Source: an uncultured Alphaproteobacteria bacterium
Lineage (GTDB): Bacteria > Pseudomonadota > Alphaproteobacteria > Bin95
Reading direction: 5' to 3'
Length of the DNA: 54,077 nucleotides
Assembly: GCA_938083135.1 (NCBI GenBank)
Contig: CALLKY010000004.1
Span: forward strand, 1-54,077
The notes beneath the pieces are model-generated. The model saw only the letters and a program-made list of their open reading frames with translations. It did not search any database and had not been told where the DNA came from. Below are positions 9,516 through 19,258 of the stretch, piece by piece. Position 1 is the first letter of the stretch. Each line of letters opens with the position of its first letter. The position numbers and the translations under genes were made by a program.

Positions 9516-9989
9516 TCAGGCGCCCAGGTATAGATCAACCCGGCTTGGCGCGTGCGCTTCATCCGCTGAGACTTCCTGATGGACACGGACACCGCGCGCT
9601 TCCAACGCTGAAGTCAGGGCGGATACGGCCCCCTCAGTCCCAGCCCCAACGCCGACGATCACAAGGCTACGACGACTTGCCTGCGCGGACTCTATCGCCC
9701 GGCCAATCACACCTTCTGGCATGGTTTCAGCATAGGCGAGCGGCAGTGCGGCCAGTAACTTCCTTGGCACACCTGATGATGTGGCAACAGTTTCTTGCTC
9801 GGCTTCAGCGCGGGCGGCCATCATATCGGCATGCTCATGCTGCAAGTGCGAAGAAGCATTTGGCGCTGTAGCTTTAGCATCGGACAGCACGACAGGTGCG
9901 GCTTCCGGGCCTCCGCTCAGGTTGGGAAAACCCGTGCGACAGCCAACGAGCGCGAGTGCGACCATAAGAACCATTGTGCAGCGCAGCAT
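9516..9989 (-). CDS. putative outer-membrane or periplasmic lipoprotein
   Basis: About 157 residues that I do not recognise. The N-terminus is a lipoprotein signal peptide: a short positive n-region, a hydrophobic stretch and the lipobox ALVGC about 17 residues in. A low-complexity Ala/Glu-rich linker follows, then a C-terminal domain with alternating strands (RRSLVIVGVGAG) that resembles OmpA/SurA-adjacent or small periplasmic domains only vaguely. I chose the ATG at 9989, with GTGGAA upstream; an ATG at 10001 would add four residues. A much longer in-frame extension back to 10415 lies antisense inside phaC and is rejected. It is divergent from phaC and sits 57 bases upstream of the aminotransferase gene. 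Confidence 0.7.
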   Translation of the reverse strand: MLRCTMVLMVALALVGCRTGFPNLSGGPEAAPVVLSDAKATAPNASSHLQHEHADMMAARAEAEQETVATSSGVPRKLLAALPLAYAETMPEGVIGRAIESAQASRRSLVIVGVGAGTEGAVSALTSALEARGVRVHQEVSADEAHAPSRVDLYLGA

Positions 9990-10004
9990 GACATTCCACA
10001 TGTG

Positions 10005-10013
10005 TGCTATAAT
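10005..10013 (+). promoter_or_regulatory. extended -10 promoter element for phaC
   Basis: TGCTATAAT is a perfect extended -10 (TGnTATAAT). Its last base lies 31 bases before the phaC ATG at 10045. No good -35 is seen at 16-18 bases, which an extended -10 can tolerate. It lies in the short intergenic region shared with the divergent lipoprotein gene. Confidence 0.5.
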
Positions 10014-10044
10014 TAATGAGCAAGCAATATAGGGGGCTTTGTCT

Positions 10045-11853
10045 ATGAACAAGACCGTTGAACCGCCGTCAACCGAGGATGTCGAGCGCCTCGCCGCTGA
10101 AATCACGGATATCGCCGAGCGCAGCCAGCGCCTTGTGACAGAGTTTGTAGAAAAAACGACAGACCCATCTGCCGCTCCAGAAGATGCCCAAGGTGCGATG
10201 CAGGACGCCTTTGCCATTGGGCAGACGTTCATGGAATTCGCCGGCCAGATGGCCGCGAATCCGCAGCGGTTCATGGAAGCGCAAACAACGCTCTGGACCC
10301 AGTATGCCAACCTTTGGCAGTCAACGATGTCTCGGATGGCCGGGCAAGAGGCTGAGCCTGTTGCAGCACCGGAGCCAGGCGATCGGCGCTTCAAAGACCA
10401 GGAATGGTCTGACAATGTTGTGTTCGACTATATCAAGCAATCTTATCTGCTGACATCTGGATGGCTGAAAGACCAAGCCCAGGACGCCGAAGGTTTAGAC
10501 GACCACACAGCCCACCGCATCGACTTTTACACGCGGCAGTTTGTGGATGCGATGTCGCCAACGAATTTCGTTGCAACCAACCCCCAAGTCCTGCGCGAGA
10601 CGATTGAAAGCAAGGGCGAGAACCTGCTGCACGGCCTCAGCAATATGCTGAATGACCTGGAGAAAGGGCACGGCAGCCTGCGCATCAGCCAGACGGACCT
10701 GGATGCATTCGAAGTCGGTGGCAATATCGCGGTGACGGAAGGCAAGGTCGTTTACCAGAATGACCTGATGCAGCTTCTCCACTATGCGCCACTGACAGAG
10801 ACGCAGTTCGACAAGCCACTGCTAATCGTGCCGCCTTGGATCAACAAATTTTACATCCTGGACCTGAAGCCAGAGAATTCGTTCATCCGCTGGGCGACCG
10901 AACAAGGCCATAGCGTTTACGTGATTTCGTGGGTGAACCCGACGGGTGATCTGCGCGACAAAGACTTCTCCAGCTATATGCTGGAAGGCCCATTGGCTGC
11001 CGTTGAAGCGATCAAGCAGGATGTCGGCGCGGAGAAAGTAAACGCCATTGGCTATTGCCTCGGCGGCACCCTTCTCGCCTCAACTTTGGCCTATGCGTCG
11101 GAACACAAGATCGACAATTTCGCCAGCGCCACATTCTTCACGACTTTGGTGGACTTCGAACGCGGCGGCGAGCTGACGGTGTTTGTTGATGAGGAACAGA
11201 TCCAAGGCATCGAACGGAAGATGGCCAAGGACGGCTTCATGGATGGCGCCGATATGGCGATGACGTTCAACAGCCTGCGCTCTAATGACCTGATCTGGTC
11301 CTTCGTCGTTAGCAATTATCTGCTGGGCAAGGACCCGTTCCCGTTCGACCTTCTGTACTGGAATTCAGATTCGACCCGCCTGCCAGAAGCCATGCACAGC
11401 TTCTACCTGCGCAGCATGTACCAGCAAAACAAGCTGAAAGAGCCGGGCGGTGTAGAGATGAACGGCACGCCGATTGATCTGCGCAACATCAAGACGCCAT
11501 CCTATTTCGTCGCTGCCAAGGAAGATCACATCGCCCCTGCTGATGCAGTCTATCAGGGCACGAAACTGTTTGGCGGGCCTGTGAAATATGTGCTCGCTGC
11601 GTCCGGTCACATTGCTGGCGTCGTTAATCCACCGCCGCCAAATAAGTACGGCTACTGGACGAACACCAAGTCCCCTGAGACCCTGGAAGATTGGTTCGAG
11701 ACATCTAAGGAAAGCAAAGGGTCCTGGTGGCCAGACTGGCAGAAGTGGATCGCGCGCAAGGCCGGCAAGAAAGTGCCAGCACGCGTTCCCGGCGAAAATG
11801 GCCTGAAAGCCATTGAAGCGGCCCCTGGCAGCTATGTTCAGGTGCGGTCCTAG
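10045..11853 (+). CDS. phaC: class I polyhydroxyalkanoate synthase
   Basis: Polymerises (R)-3-hydroxyacyl-CoA into polyhydroxyalkanoate granules. About 602 residues, the length of class I synthases. The lipase-like box GYCLGG holds the catalytic cysteine (about C338). The expected Asp (AAKEDHI, about D494) and His (SGHIAG, about H522) complete the triad. An N-terminal helical domain precedes the alpha/beta-hydrolase core. The ATG at 10045 has AGGGGG eight bases upstream; a TTG six bases earlier would crowd that site. No phaA, phaB or phasin gene is adjacent. The stop overlaps the following GNAT gene (TAGTG). Confidence 0.96.
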   Translation: MNKTVEPPSTEDVERLAAEITDIAERSQRLVTEFVEKTTDPSAAPEDAQGAMQDAFAIGQTFMEFAGQMAANPQRFMEAQTTLWTQYANLWQSTMSRMAGQEAEPVAAPEPGDRRFKDQEWSDNVVFDYIKQSYLLTSGWLKDQAQDAEGLDDHTAHRIDFYTRQFVDAMSPTNFVATNPQVLRETIESKGENLLHGLSNMLNDLEKGHGSLRISQTDLDAFEVGGNIAVTEGKVVYQNDLMQLLHYAPLTETQFDKPLLIVPPWINKFYILDLKPENSFIRWATEQGHSVYVISWVNPTGDLRDKDFSSYMLEGPLAAVEAIKQDVGAEKVNAIGYCLGGTLLASTLAYASEHKIDNFASATFFTTLVDFERGGELTVFVDEEQIQGIERKMAKDGFMDGADMAMTFNSLRSNDLIWSFVVSNYLLGKDPFPFDLLYWNSDSTRLPEAMHSFYLRSMYQQNKLKEPGGVEMNGTPIDLRNIKTPSYFVAAKEDHIAPADAVYQGTKLFGGPVKYVLAASGHIAGVVNPPPPNKYGYWTNTKSPETLEDWFETSKESKGSWWPDWQKWIARKAGKKVPARVPGENGLKAIEAAPGSYVQVRS

Positions 11854-12353
11854 TGCAGGTGGAGCTGGCCGAGGCAGCTGATGCCGCTGCCATCGCCGAA
11901 CTGCATGTTGATGTATGGCGCGCGACCTATGCTGATCTAGCGCCACCGGAAGCGCTCGAAAGCCTGGGCGTCGCCGTCCGCCTGCGGCAATGGCAGGCGG
12001 CGCTGGCTGACTCTGCAAGCGCGGCTGGGATTTTCGTTATCCGGTCTGAGGGTGTGATTGTCGGATTCGCCAAAGCGCAACGCGACCCTGACGGCCCGAT
12101 GAACGGACGTGGTGAGATCAAGCACCTCTATGTGTCGCATTCAGAGCAATCTCGCGGGCTTGGCCGACTGCTGTTCAATGCTTCTGCGAGCTATCTACAA
12201 TCAATCAAAGCCCCCGGCATCGCCCTTGGCGTCGTCGATGGAAATGACCGGGCTATTGCCTTCTATGAACGGCTCGGCGGCAAGCATATCGGTGAATATG
12301 TGGACCCCGGCCCCCTATGGCGCTCCCGAAACCTGATCTATGCCTGGGACTAG
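11853..12353 (+). CDS. GNAT-family N-acetyltransferase
   Basis: A 166-residue protein with the GCN5-related acetyltransferase fold. The acetyl-CoA pyrophosphate loop is visible as SRGLGRLL near 106-113, preceded by a strand (IKHLYVS) and followed by the later strand and helix (AIAFYERLGG) typical of the family. Substrate unknown. It starts with GTG overlapping the phaC stop codon by one base, so it is expressed from the phaC transcript by termination-reinitiation; that does not prove a role in PHA metabolism. It is followed by a 79-base gap before pyrB with a short GC hairpin (about 12402-12415). Confidence 0.85.
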   Translation: MQVELAEAADAAAIAELHVDVWRATYADLAPPEALESLGVAVRLRQWQAALADSASAAGIFVIRSEGVIVGFAKAQRDPDGPMNGRGEIKHLYVSHSEQSRGLGRLLFNASASYLQSIKAPGIALGVVDGNDRAIAFYERLGGKHIGEYVDPGPLWRSRNLIYAWD

Positions 12354-12432
12354 GCATTTTTCCGAAGCGATCCACAGGCAAGGTATGTGGAAGCGATAGC
12401 GGCAAGCCGCTGGGCATTTTATATATGTCCCT

Positions 12433-13398
12433 ATGACATTCCTTGAAGCCTCCTCCCTCGCCTCTCCCCATCTCTTGGGGATTGAGAATCTGACGCCGTC
12501 GGAAATCAATCTGCTGCTCGATCTTTCTGAGCATTATGTGGATATGAACCGAAGCGGGTCCAAGAAAACGGATCTGTTGCGCGGGCGCACGATCATCAAC
12601 GTGTTCTTCGAATCCTCTACCCGAACGCGCACTTCCTTTGAGCTGGCAGGCAAGCGGCTTGGCGCTGATGTGATCAACATCTCGCCGGAAGTCAGCGCCG
12701 TTCGCAAAGGTGAAACACTGCTAGATACGGCGCTGACGCTAAATGCCATGCATGCCGATCTGCTGGTGGTGCGGCATCCGGAATCTGGTGCCGTTCAATT
12801 GATTGCGGAAAAAGTCAGCTGTTCTGTCGTGAACGGCGGCGATGGTGCCCATGAGCATCCGACACAGGCGCTATTGGATGCACTTGCCATCCGCCGCCGT
12901 GTTGGCCGGTTGCATGGCCTGGTCGTTGCGATCTCTGGCGACATTGCCCACAGCCGCGTCGCCCGCTCCAACATGCTGCTGCTGAAGACCATGGGCGCCG
13001 ATGTCCGTGTTATCGCGCCGCCCACATTGATCCCTGCAGATATCGACCGGTATGGCGTCGAAGTCTTCCACGATTTGGCGGAAGGTGTGAGGGATGCAGA
13101 TATCGTCATGATGTTGCGCCTGCAGCAGGAACGCATGCGCGGCAGCTTCATCCCGTCCACGTCTGAATATTTCCACTTCTTCGGCCTGGACCGCGCCAAG
13201 CTCGCCAATGCCAAGCCAGATGCATTGATCATGCATCCGGGCCCGATGAATCGGGGTGTAGAGATTGATTCCGATGTGGCGGACGACATCAACCGCTCCC
13301 TCATTCAGGAACAGGTCGAAATGGGTGTCGCCGTGCGCATGGCCTGCTTGGACCTGCTTACCCGTAATCTCTCCAACAATTCGGGAGATGAGGCATGA
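12433..13398 (+). CDS. pyrB: aspartate carbamoyltransferase catalytic subunit
   Basis: Joins carbamoyl phosphate and aspartate, the committed step of pyrimidine synthesis. It has 321 residues. The carbamoyl-phosphate loop [12 protein letters not shown] lies near 57-68, [15 protein letters not shown] near 135-149 is the HPTQ motif, and HPGPMNRG near 273-280 is also diagnostic. No pyrI regulatory subunit is present. It overlaps the next gene by ATGA. That neighbour is a dihydroorotase homologue with lost metal ligands, which suggests a PyrB-PyrC' type complex as in Pseudomonas. Confidence 0.97.
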   Translation: MTFLEASSLASPHLLGIENLTPSEINLLLDLSEHYVDMNRSGSKKTDLLRGRTIINVFFESSTRTRTSFELAGKRLGADVINISPEVSAVRKGETLLDTALTLNAMHADLLVVRHPESGAVQLIAEKVSCSVVNGGDGAHEHPTQALLDALAIRRRVGRLHGLVVAISGDIAHSRVARSNMLLLKTMGADVRVIAPPTLIPADIDRYGVEVFHDLAEGVRDADIVMMLRLQQERMRGSFIPSTSEYFHFFGLDRAKLANAKPDALIMHPGPMNRGVEIDSDVADDINRSLIQEQVEMGVAVRMACLDLLTRNLSNNSGDEA

Positions 13399-14684
13399 GC
13401 GAGCGCACATTCTTTGCCAACGCCCGGCTGCTCGACCCTGCATCCGGCCTGGATGAAACTGGTGGGCTTCTGGTCGAGGGCCGCATGATCGCGGATTTCG
13501 GCGCGCACCTGGATACGGCACCGGAAGACGCGGAGGTCATTGATTGCGACGGCTTCTGCCTTTCCCCAGGCTTGATCGACATGCGCGTGCATTTGGGGGA
13601 ACCCGGTGCTGAGCATAAGGAAACGCTGACGACGCTGAGCCAAGCTGCCGCTAAGGGCGGTGTCACGGCTGTTGTCGGCTTACCGAACACAGACCCGCCG
13701 ATTGATGACGCCGCTGTTGTTGAGTTTCTGGCGCGGCGCGGACGTGAGGTACACGGCGTTAAAGTCTTTGCCTATGGTGCTGCAACAAAGGCCATGGAAG
13801 GCAAACGGCTGACTGAGGTTGGCCTGCTGAAGCAAGCGGGTGCAGTTGGCTTCACAGATGGACTACATGCCGTCAGCGATGCCATCATGATGCGCCGCGT
13901 CCTAGCCTATGCCAGCGGCTTCGATGCACTGGTATTGCAGCATGTGGAGGAGCCCGCTCTGACGCAGGGAGCCGTCGCCACCGAAGGCGAGATTGCGACA
14001 CGGCTGGGCCTCCCTGCTGGCCCCGCTATTGCTGAAGCCATGATGCTGGAGCGCGATCTAAGATTGGTCGAACTGACCGGGGCCCGCTATCACGCCACGC
14101 AGATATCAACCGGTGCCGCCGTATCAGAATTAGCCGGTGCCAAGCGGCGGGGGCTTGATGTCAGCGCTGACACGGCACCAGCCTATTTCGCCCTTAACGA
14201 AACATCGCTGATGGATTACCGCACGTTCGCCCGCCTCTCACCGCCGCTGCGCTCAGAGCAAGATCGGCGCGAGGTCGTGCAGGGCCTTATCAGCGGCGCA
14301 ATTGATGTGATCGCGAGTGACCACTGGGGCCAGGACCAGGAAACCAAACGCCTGCCGTTCGCACAGGCAGAGCCCGGTGCCGTCGGCACAGAAACCATGC
14401 TGCAATTGGCGCTTGAGCTGTATCACCGGGGCGAAATTCCCTTACTGGACCTGCTCGCCAAGATGACGATTAACCCTGCCAATCTGCTTGGGCTGGAGCT
14501 TGGTGCGCTGGTGCTAGGCCGCCCGGCTGATCTGGCGCTCTTTGATCTCGACCGCCCATGCCGCATAGATGCTGACAATCTGGCATCGAAGTCTAAGAAT
14601 ACGCCGTTTGACGGGCGGCCTGTACAGGGCATGGTCATGGCGACCATGGTTGATGGCCGTATGATTTATGATGGGCGGGATTAG
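13395..14684 (+). CDS. pyrC: dihydroorotase homologue, probably non-catalytic
   Basis: A type I dihydroorotase-family protein of 429 residues, in the pyrB-pyrC-plsY order common in alphaproteobacteria. The fold-defining landmarks are present: PGLIDMRVH near 57-65, the NTDPP segment, FTDG, LQHVEEP and SDHWG. Several active-site residues are changed. The usual DxHxHxR reads D-M-R-V-H-L-G, so the first metal-binding His is Arg and the following Arg is Gly. The HxxHxS motif reads H-A-T-Q-I-S. TDHAPH reads S-D-H-W-G-Q. By family knowledge such proteins (PyrC'/PyrX) are usually inactive partners of aspartate carbamoyltransferase, with a catalytic dihydroorotase encoded elsewhere. It overlaps pyrB by four bases. 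Confidence 0.88.
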   Translation: MSERTFFANARLLDPASGLDETGGLLVEGRMIADFGAHLDTAPEDAEVIDCDGFCLSPGLIDMRVHLGEPGAEHKETLTTLSQAAAKGGVTAVVGLPNTDPPIDDAAVVEFLARRGREVHGVKVFAYGAATKAMEGKRLTEVGLLKQAGAVGFTDGLHAVSDAIMMRRVLAYASGFDALVLQHVEEPALTQGAVATEGEIATRLGLPAGPAIAEAMMLERDLRLVELTGARYHATQISTGAAVSELAGAKRRGLDVSADTAPAYFALNETSLMDYRTFARLSPPLRSEQDRREVVQGLISGAIDVIASDHWGQDQETKRLPFAQAEPGAVGTETMLQLALELYHRGEIPLLDLLAKMTINPANLLGLELGALVLGRPADLALFDLDRPCRIDADNLASKSKNTPFDGRPVQGMVMATMVDGRMIYDGRD

Positions 14685-14687
14685 GGA

Positions 14688-15305
14688 ATGATTGAACCGC
14701 TGGGAGGGTGGGTGAATGCATGGCCGCTGGCGGTTGGGTTTCTTATTGCCTATCTGATCGGCGCAATACCGTTTGGCCTGATCCTGACGCGCATGTCCGG
14801 TGCCGGTGATATCCGCAAAATCGGCTCCGGTAATATCGGGGCGACAAATGTTCTGCGCACCGGTCGTAAGGCTGTCGCCGCAGCAACTTTACTACTGGAC
14901 ATAGGCAAGGGCTTTCTCGCCGTGTGGCTCGGCTGGCGGTATGGCGGGCCGGATATGGCAGTGCTGGCGGCCTATGGCGCACTGCTTGGGCACTGCTTTC
15001 CAATCTGGCTCAAATTCAAGGGTGGCAAAGGTGTAGCGACATTCCTTGGTGCCGTAACAGGGCTCGCATGGATGTTCGGATTGGTTGGCGCAATCGCATG
15101 GATCGCGAGTGCCGCAATATTCAGAATTTCATCCGTCGCTGGATTGCTTCTGACAGCTGCGGCACCAATCACAGCATTTGTCTTAGACGATCAACAGCTA
15201 CTTGAAGCAACACTCGTCATGGCTGCATTGGTCTGGATGCGTCATTGGTCAAATATTCTGCGCCTCCTCAAAGGTGAAGAACCTAAAATCGGCAAAGGGG
15301 CCTGA
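14688..15305 (+). CDS. plsY: acyl-phosphate:glycerol-3-phosphate acyltransferase
   Basis: Integral inner-membrane enzyme making lysophosphatidic acid from acyl-phosphate and glycerol 3-phosphate. It has 205 residues with about five hydrophobic segments. The signature loops are GSGNIGATN near 46-54, HCFPIWLKFKGGKGVAT near 103-119, and a late LEATLV helix followed by MRHWSNI. The ATG lies three bases after the pyrC stop. It is the last gene before a short gap containing a TTGACG element ahead of dprA. Confidence 0.96.
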   Translation: MIEPLGGWVNAWPLAVGFLIAYLIGAIPFGLILTRMSGAGDIRKIGSGNIGATNVLRTGRKAVAAATLLLDIGKGFLAVWLGWRYGGPDMAVLAAYGALLGHCFPIWLKFKGGKGVATFLGAVTGLAWMFGLVGAIAWIASAAIFRISSVAGLLLTAAAPITAFVLDDQQLLEATLVMAALVWMRHWSNILRLLKGEEPKIGKGA

Positions 15306-15407
15306 TTGCTTGACGATTGGCGATAAACACGCCATTTTATCAGCGTCATGAAAAATACAATTAATAATTGTTAAAAATGGAACTCTCAACGCCTCGCGAC
15401 CTTCCGC

Positions 15408-16487
15408 TTGGCGCTGAGTAGCGGCATCGGTCCGTGTCGATATGCTCAACTGCTAGACCAATTTGGTGAGCCGATCGCTGCGCTGGCTGGTCTCGCAGAT
15501 ATGCGCCGGAAAGACGTGCGGATTGCATCGCTCAAGGATGCTGAAGCTGCTATCGCAAAAGCAGCGACAGCTGGCGCAGATATCCTTCTGCGCGGCGATG
15601 ACGCCTACCCCTTTCGGCTGGCAGAGACAGCCCGGCCACCGCTCGCGCTCTATACTATGGGCAACCAGGCGCTGTTGAACCGACAGATGGTCGGCATCGT
15701 CGGTGCACGAAACGCCTCTGCAGCCGCCAAGAGATTCATTGAGGAATTGGCACAAGACCTCAGTAAGGCGGGCATCGCTGTCGTCTCCGGCCTGGCCCGC
15801 GGAATTGATGCTGCCGCCCACCGCGGATCGCTTGATGGAACGCCAGTCGGCATCGTCGCAGGCGGCATAGATATTGTCTATCCGCCAGAAAACGCGGACC
15901 TGCAGGCGTCGATAGCGGCAAATGGCATCCTGGTGGCGGAATCGCCCATCGGCGCAAAACCAACGGACAGGCACTTCCCCCGCCGAAACCGGATTGTTGC
16001 GGGCCTTGCTTCCGGCGTCGTCGTGATTGAGGCTGCGGAACGATCCGGCAGCTTGATCACGGCCCGGTTCGCGCTGGAAGAAAACCGCGAAGTCATGGCC
16101 GTGCCAGGTTTTCCTGGTGACCCACGCTCTCGCGGTGCTAATCGGCTCATCCAGGAAGGTGCCACAATGGTGCAATCTGCCGATGACGTCCTGAAAGTCC
16201 TGCATACACCGCAGCCGGAACCCAAGGTCCGCCCGGTCAAAGCGAAGCCTCCCGCGACCAAAGCTCTAACCTCAGAACAACCTGTGACCTCGACTGCAGA
16301 GGCAGAGGCTGCCGTTTCCGATCCGAAGGATCGATTGCTCTCAGCGCTCGGTACGGCACCGGTAACTGTTGACGAACTGGCGCGCGAGTGCCAATTGGAG
16401 GCGTCAGTCGCTGCCGCCATCCTGCTAGATTTGGAATTGGACGGTGCGGTTGAACGTTTGCCTGGCCAACGGGTAATGCTGCGTTAG
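15408..16487 (+). CDS. dprA: DNA-processing protein DprA
   Basis: Loads RecA onto incoming single-stranded DNA during transformation. The Rossmann core is clear: VGIVGARNASA near 98-108, SGLARGIDAAAHRGSL near 128-143, AGGIDIVYPPEN near 151-162 and FPRRNRIVAGLA near 188-199. A C-terminal winged-helix domain follows (about 310-359). The start is uncertain. The only in-frame candidate is a TTG without a ribosome binding site, but coding-like sequence (RLATFR) continues upstream in frame without a start codon. An ATG at 15377 is one base out of frame and would give MELS- joined to that sequence if one base were skipped. This suggests a one-base insertion, a sequencing error, or a non-canonical start. 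C-terminal coordinates are secure. Confidence 0.9.
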   Translation: MALSSGIGPCRYAQLLDQFGEPIAALAGLADMRRKDVRIASLKDAEAAIAKAATAGADILLRGDDAYPFRLAETARPPLALYTMGNQALLNRQMVGIVGARNASAAAKRFIEELAQDLSKAGIAVVSGLARGIDAAAHRGSLDGTPVGIVAGGIDIVYPPENADLQASIAANGILVAESPIGAKPTDRHFPRRNRIVAGLASGVVVIEAAERSGSLITARFALEENREVMAVPGFPGDPRSRGANRLIQEGATMVQSADDVLKVLHTPQPEPKVRPVKAKPPATKALTSEQPVTSTAEAEAAVSDPKDRLLSALGTAPVTVDELARECQLEASVAAAILLDLELDGAVERLPGQRVMLR

Positions 16488-16546
16488 CTTCTTACTAACC
16501 ACGATTCATCAAGCTGCTAACGTCAGTATCCGAGAACCGTGAACTT

Positions 16547-19258
16547 GTGAGACCGCCTTTGAAACTCGTCGTCGTCGAATCGCCCGCCAAGGCGAAGACC
16601 ATCAATAAGTATCTGGGCTCGGGCTATGAAGTCCTGGCGAGCTACGGGCATGTCCGTGACCTGCCGCCGAAGGATGGCTCCGTCCGTCCCGAGGAAGATT
16701 TCGCCATGTCTTGGGCAGTCGACGAGCGGTCCACAAAACGGGTCAACGATATCGCCAAGGCGGTAAAGAAGGCGGATTCCATCCTGCTCGCAACCGATCC
16801 GGATCGCGAAGGTGAAGCAATTTCCTGGCATATCCAGGAACTGCTCAAAGAAAAGAAGGCGCTGGACGGCAAGGAAATCAGCCGCGTCGTATTCCATGAA
16901 ATCACACGTAACGCCGTTGAAGAAGCCGTCGCCAATCCGCGTGAGATCAATCAGGAATTGGTGGAGGCCTATCTCGCCCGCCGCGCCTTGGACTATCTGG
17001 TTGGGTTCAATCTTTCACCAGTGCTTTGGCGGAAGCTGCCGGGCTCCCGCTCTGCCGGGCGTGTGCAGTCCGTAGCGCTCCGCCTAATTTGTCAGCGTGA
17101 ATCTGAAATTGAAGCCTTTAATCCCCGTGAATACTGGACGATTGACGGCGTTTTCCAAACAGCAGATGGCCGCAAGGCCAAAGCCAAGCTGACGCATCTA
17201 GATGGCAAGAAGCTCGACCAGTTTGATCTGAATGATGAAGCGAAAGCCAAAGCCGCCGTGGCAAAAGCGGTCGCTGGCGATTACAGCGTCGCCGCCATTG
17301 AAAAGCGGCAGACAACGCGCAATCCGGCACCACCATTCACAACTTCGACCCTCCAACAGGAGGCGTCTCGCAAACTTCGCCTTGGTGCTAGCCAAACCAT
17401 GCGCGCCGCCCAAAAGCTTTATGAAGGCGTTGAAATTGGCGGCGAAACCGTTGGTGTCATCAGCTATATGCGAACGGACAGCGTGAACCTGTCCAATGAG
17501 GCGATCGAAGGCGCTCGCTCCCTGATCGGCAAAGATTATGGTGCCGGCTATCTGCCAAAAGAGCCGCGCATTTATCGCAGCAAAGCCAAGAACGCCCAGG
17601 AAGCGCACGAAGCGATCCGCCCAACAGACATGAACCGCACCCCAGATGTCATGTCAGCCTATTTGAGCGATGCGGACCTGGCGCTCTACAGGTTGATCTG
17701 GCGCCGGACTGTCGCGTCACAGATGGCGTCCGCCAAGCTGGACCAAACCGCAATTGTATTTGCTGACACAAAGGGTGCAGCCAGCTTCCGCGCCACCGGA
17801 TCTGTCATTGTGTTTGACGGCTTCCTGAAGCTCTACCAAGAGGGTCAGGATGAGAAGTCAGAGGATGACGGCCAGCAGGCGATCCTCCCGGCGTTTAATG
17901 AAAAAGAAGGCGTCAACGCGTCTGATATCCTGCCGGAACAGCACTTCACCCAACCGCCGCCGCGCTTCACAGAAGCCAGCCTGGTCAAAAATATGGAAGA
18001 GCTGGGCATTGGTCGGCCATCCACCTATGCCTCCATCATTCAAGTTCTGCAGGACAGGAATTATGTCCGTCTAGAAAGCCGCCGCTTCATGCCGGAAGAT
18101 CGGGGTCGGTTGGTCACGTCATTCCTGGAAAGCTATTTCCCACGCTATGTGGAATATGACTTCACGGCAGAGCTTGAGAATAAGCTGGATGATGTCTCCA
18201 ACGGCGATCTTGCCTGGCGCTCCTTGCTGCAGGAGTTCTGGAGCGGCTTCAATAACCGCATCGGTGAGACCAAAGACCTGACGATCACGGAAGTGATCGA
18301 TAAACTGGACGCACAGCTTGGCGACCATTTCTTCCCGAAGCCCGAAGGCGATGGCGACGCCCGCCTTTGCCCGGCCTGCAGCGAGGGCCGGTTGGGGCTG
18401 CGCCTCGGCAAGCATGGCGCTTTCATCGGCTGTTCCAGATACCCGGAATGCAAGCACACCCGCCCACTAGCGGCACCTGAAGGCGGCGAATTAGACGCGC
18501 TCGATGGGCCTAAGGAATTGGGCCTGGACCCGGATACAGAACAGATGGTCACGCTGCGGCGCGGCCCATACGGTCTTTATGTACAGCTTGGCGAGCCATC
18601 CGAGGAGAAAGGTGCCAAGAAACCGAAACGCGCCTCCATCCCCAAGGGCCAGGACCCGATGGATGTCGATCTGGCGAAAGCGCTAGCGCTTTTATCGCTA
18701 CCGCGCGAAGTTGGCCTGCATCCTGAAACGAAGAAAGTCATCAAAGCTGGCCTTGGCCGGTTTGGCCCTTACCTGCATCACGATGCTGGCTATACGTCCC
18801 TGCCAAAGGATGATGATGTCCTGGTCGTTGGCCTCAATCGCGCCGTGACCATTCTAGCCGAAGCCAAAACCCGTGGTCGGGGCGGCGCATCCGTTCTGCG
18901 CACGCTGGGCAAGCACCCTGACAATGACGCTGACATCACTGTCAACAAGGGCCGGTTCGGGCCTTATGTGAAGCACGGCAAGATCATGGCTTCACTGCCA
19001 AAAGACAAAGAGGTCGAGGACATCACGCTGGAAGAAGCGCTTGTGCTGATTGCAGCGAAAGCGGCCAAATCCGGCAAGGCACCAGCCAAAAAGAAGGCTC
19101 CAGCGAAGAAGAAAGCCGCGCCAAAGAAAAAGCCCGCTGCGAAGAAAACAGCAGCCAAAAAGCCAGCTGCTAAAAAACCAGCCGCTAAGAAGAAAGCCGC
19201 GCCGAAAAAGACGCCAGCGGCGAAGGCGGCGACAAAGACTGCGGCCGACGACGCGTGA
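16547..19258 (+). CDS. topA: DNA topoisomerase I
   Basis: Type IA topoisomerase that relaxes negative supercoils. It has 903 residues. The N-terminal Toprim domain opens with VVVESPAKAKTINKYLG and has DPDREGE near 84-90. The active-site tyrosine is about Y307 in SYMRTDSVN. One four-cysteine zinc ribbon (CPAC ... GCSRYPEC) lies near 606-630. The last 65 or so residues are a Lys/Ala/Pro repeat tail typical of alphaproteobacterial TopA and probably bind DNA. The start is GTG at 16547, or a TTG at 16559 that better matches the usual N-terminus. The stop overlaps the rnr GTG start (GTGA). Confidence 0.97.
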   Translation: MRPPLKLVVVESPAKAKTINKYLGSGYEVLASYGHVRDLPPKDGSVRPEEDFAMSWAVDERSTKRVNDIAKAVKKADSILLATDPDREGEAISWHIQELLKEKKALDGKEISRVVFHEITRNAVEEAVANPREINQELVEAYLARRALDYLVGFNLSPVLWRKLPGSRSAGRVQSVALRLICQRESEIEAFNPREYWTIDGVFQTADGRKAKAKLTHLDGKKLDQFDLNDEAKAKAAVAKAVAGDYSVAAIEKRQTTRNPAPPFTTSTLQQEASRKLRLGASQTMRAAQKLYEGVEIGGETVGVISYMRTDSVNLSNEAIEGARSLIGKDYGAGYLPKEPRIYRSKAKNAQEAHEAIRPTDMNRTPDVMSAYLSDADLALYRLIWRRTVASQMASAKLDQTAIVFADTKGAASFRATGSVIVFDGFLKLYQEGQDEKSEDDGQQAILPAFNEKEGVNASDILPEQHFTQPPPRFTEASLVKNMEELGIGRPSTYASIIQVLQDRNYVRLESRRFMPEDRGRLVTSFLESYFPRYVEYDFTAELENKLDDVSNGDLAWRSLLQEFWSGFNNRIGETKDLTITEVIDKLDAQLGDHFFPKPEGDGDARLCPACSEGRLGLRLGKHGAFIGCSRYPECKHTRPLAAPEGGELDALDGPKELGLDPDTEQMVTLRRGPYGLYVQLGEPSEEKGAKKPKRASIPKGQDPMDVDLAKALALLSLPREVGLHPETKKVIKAGLGRFGPYLHHDAGYTSLPKDDDVLVVGLNRAVTILAEAKTRGRGGASVLRTLGKHPDNDADITVNKGRFGPYVKHGKIMASLPKDKEVEDITLEEALVLIAAKAAKSGKAPAKKKAPAKKKAAPKKKPAAKKTAAKKPAAKKPAAKKKAAPKKTPAAKAATKTAADDA

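Noticed and set aside
9990-10415. N-terminal extension of the lipoprotein frame to 10415
   Set aside because: It is antisense to phaC, has no protein-like features, and hides an obvious lipoprotein signal peptide starting at 9989.
11365-12018. 217-codon minus-strand ORF across phaC and the GNAT gene
   Set aside because: Shadow frame; low-complexity Arg/Pro/Ala content and it spans two real genes.
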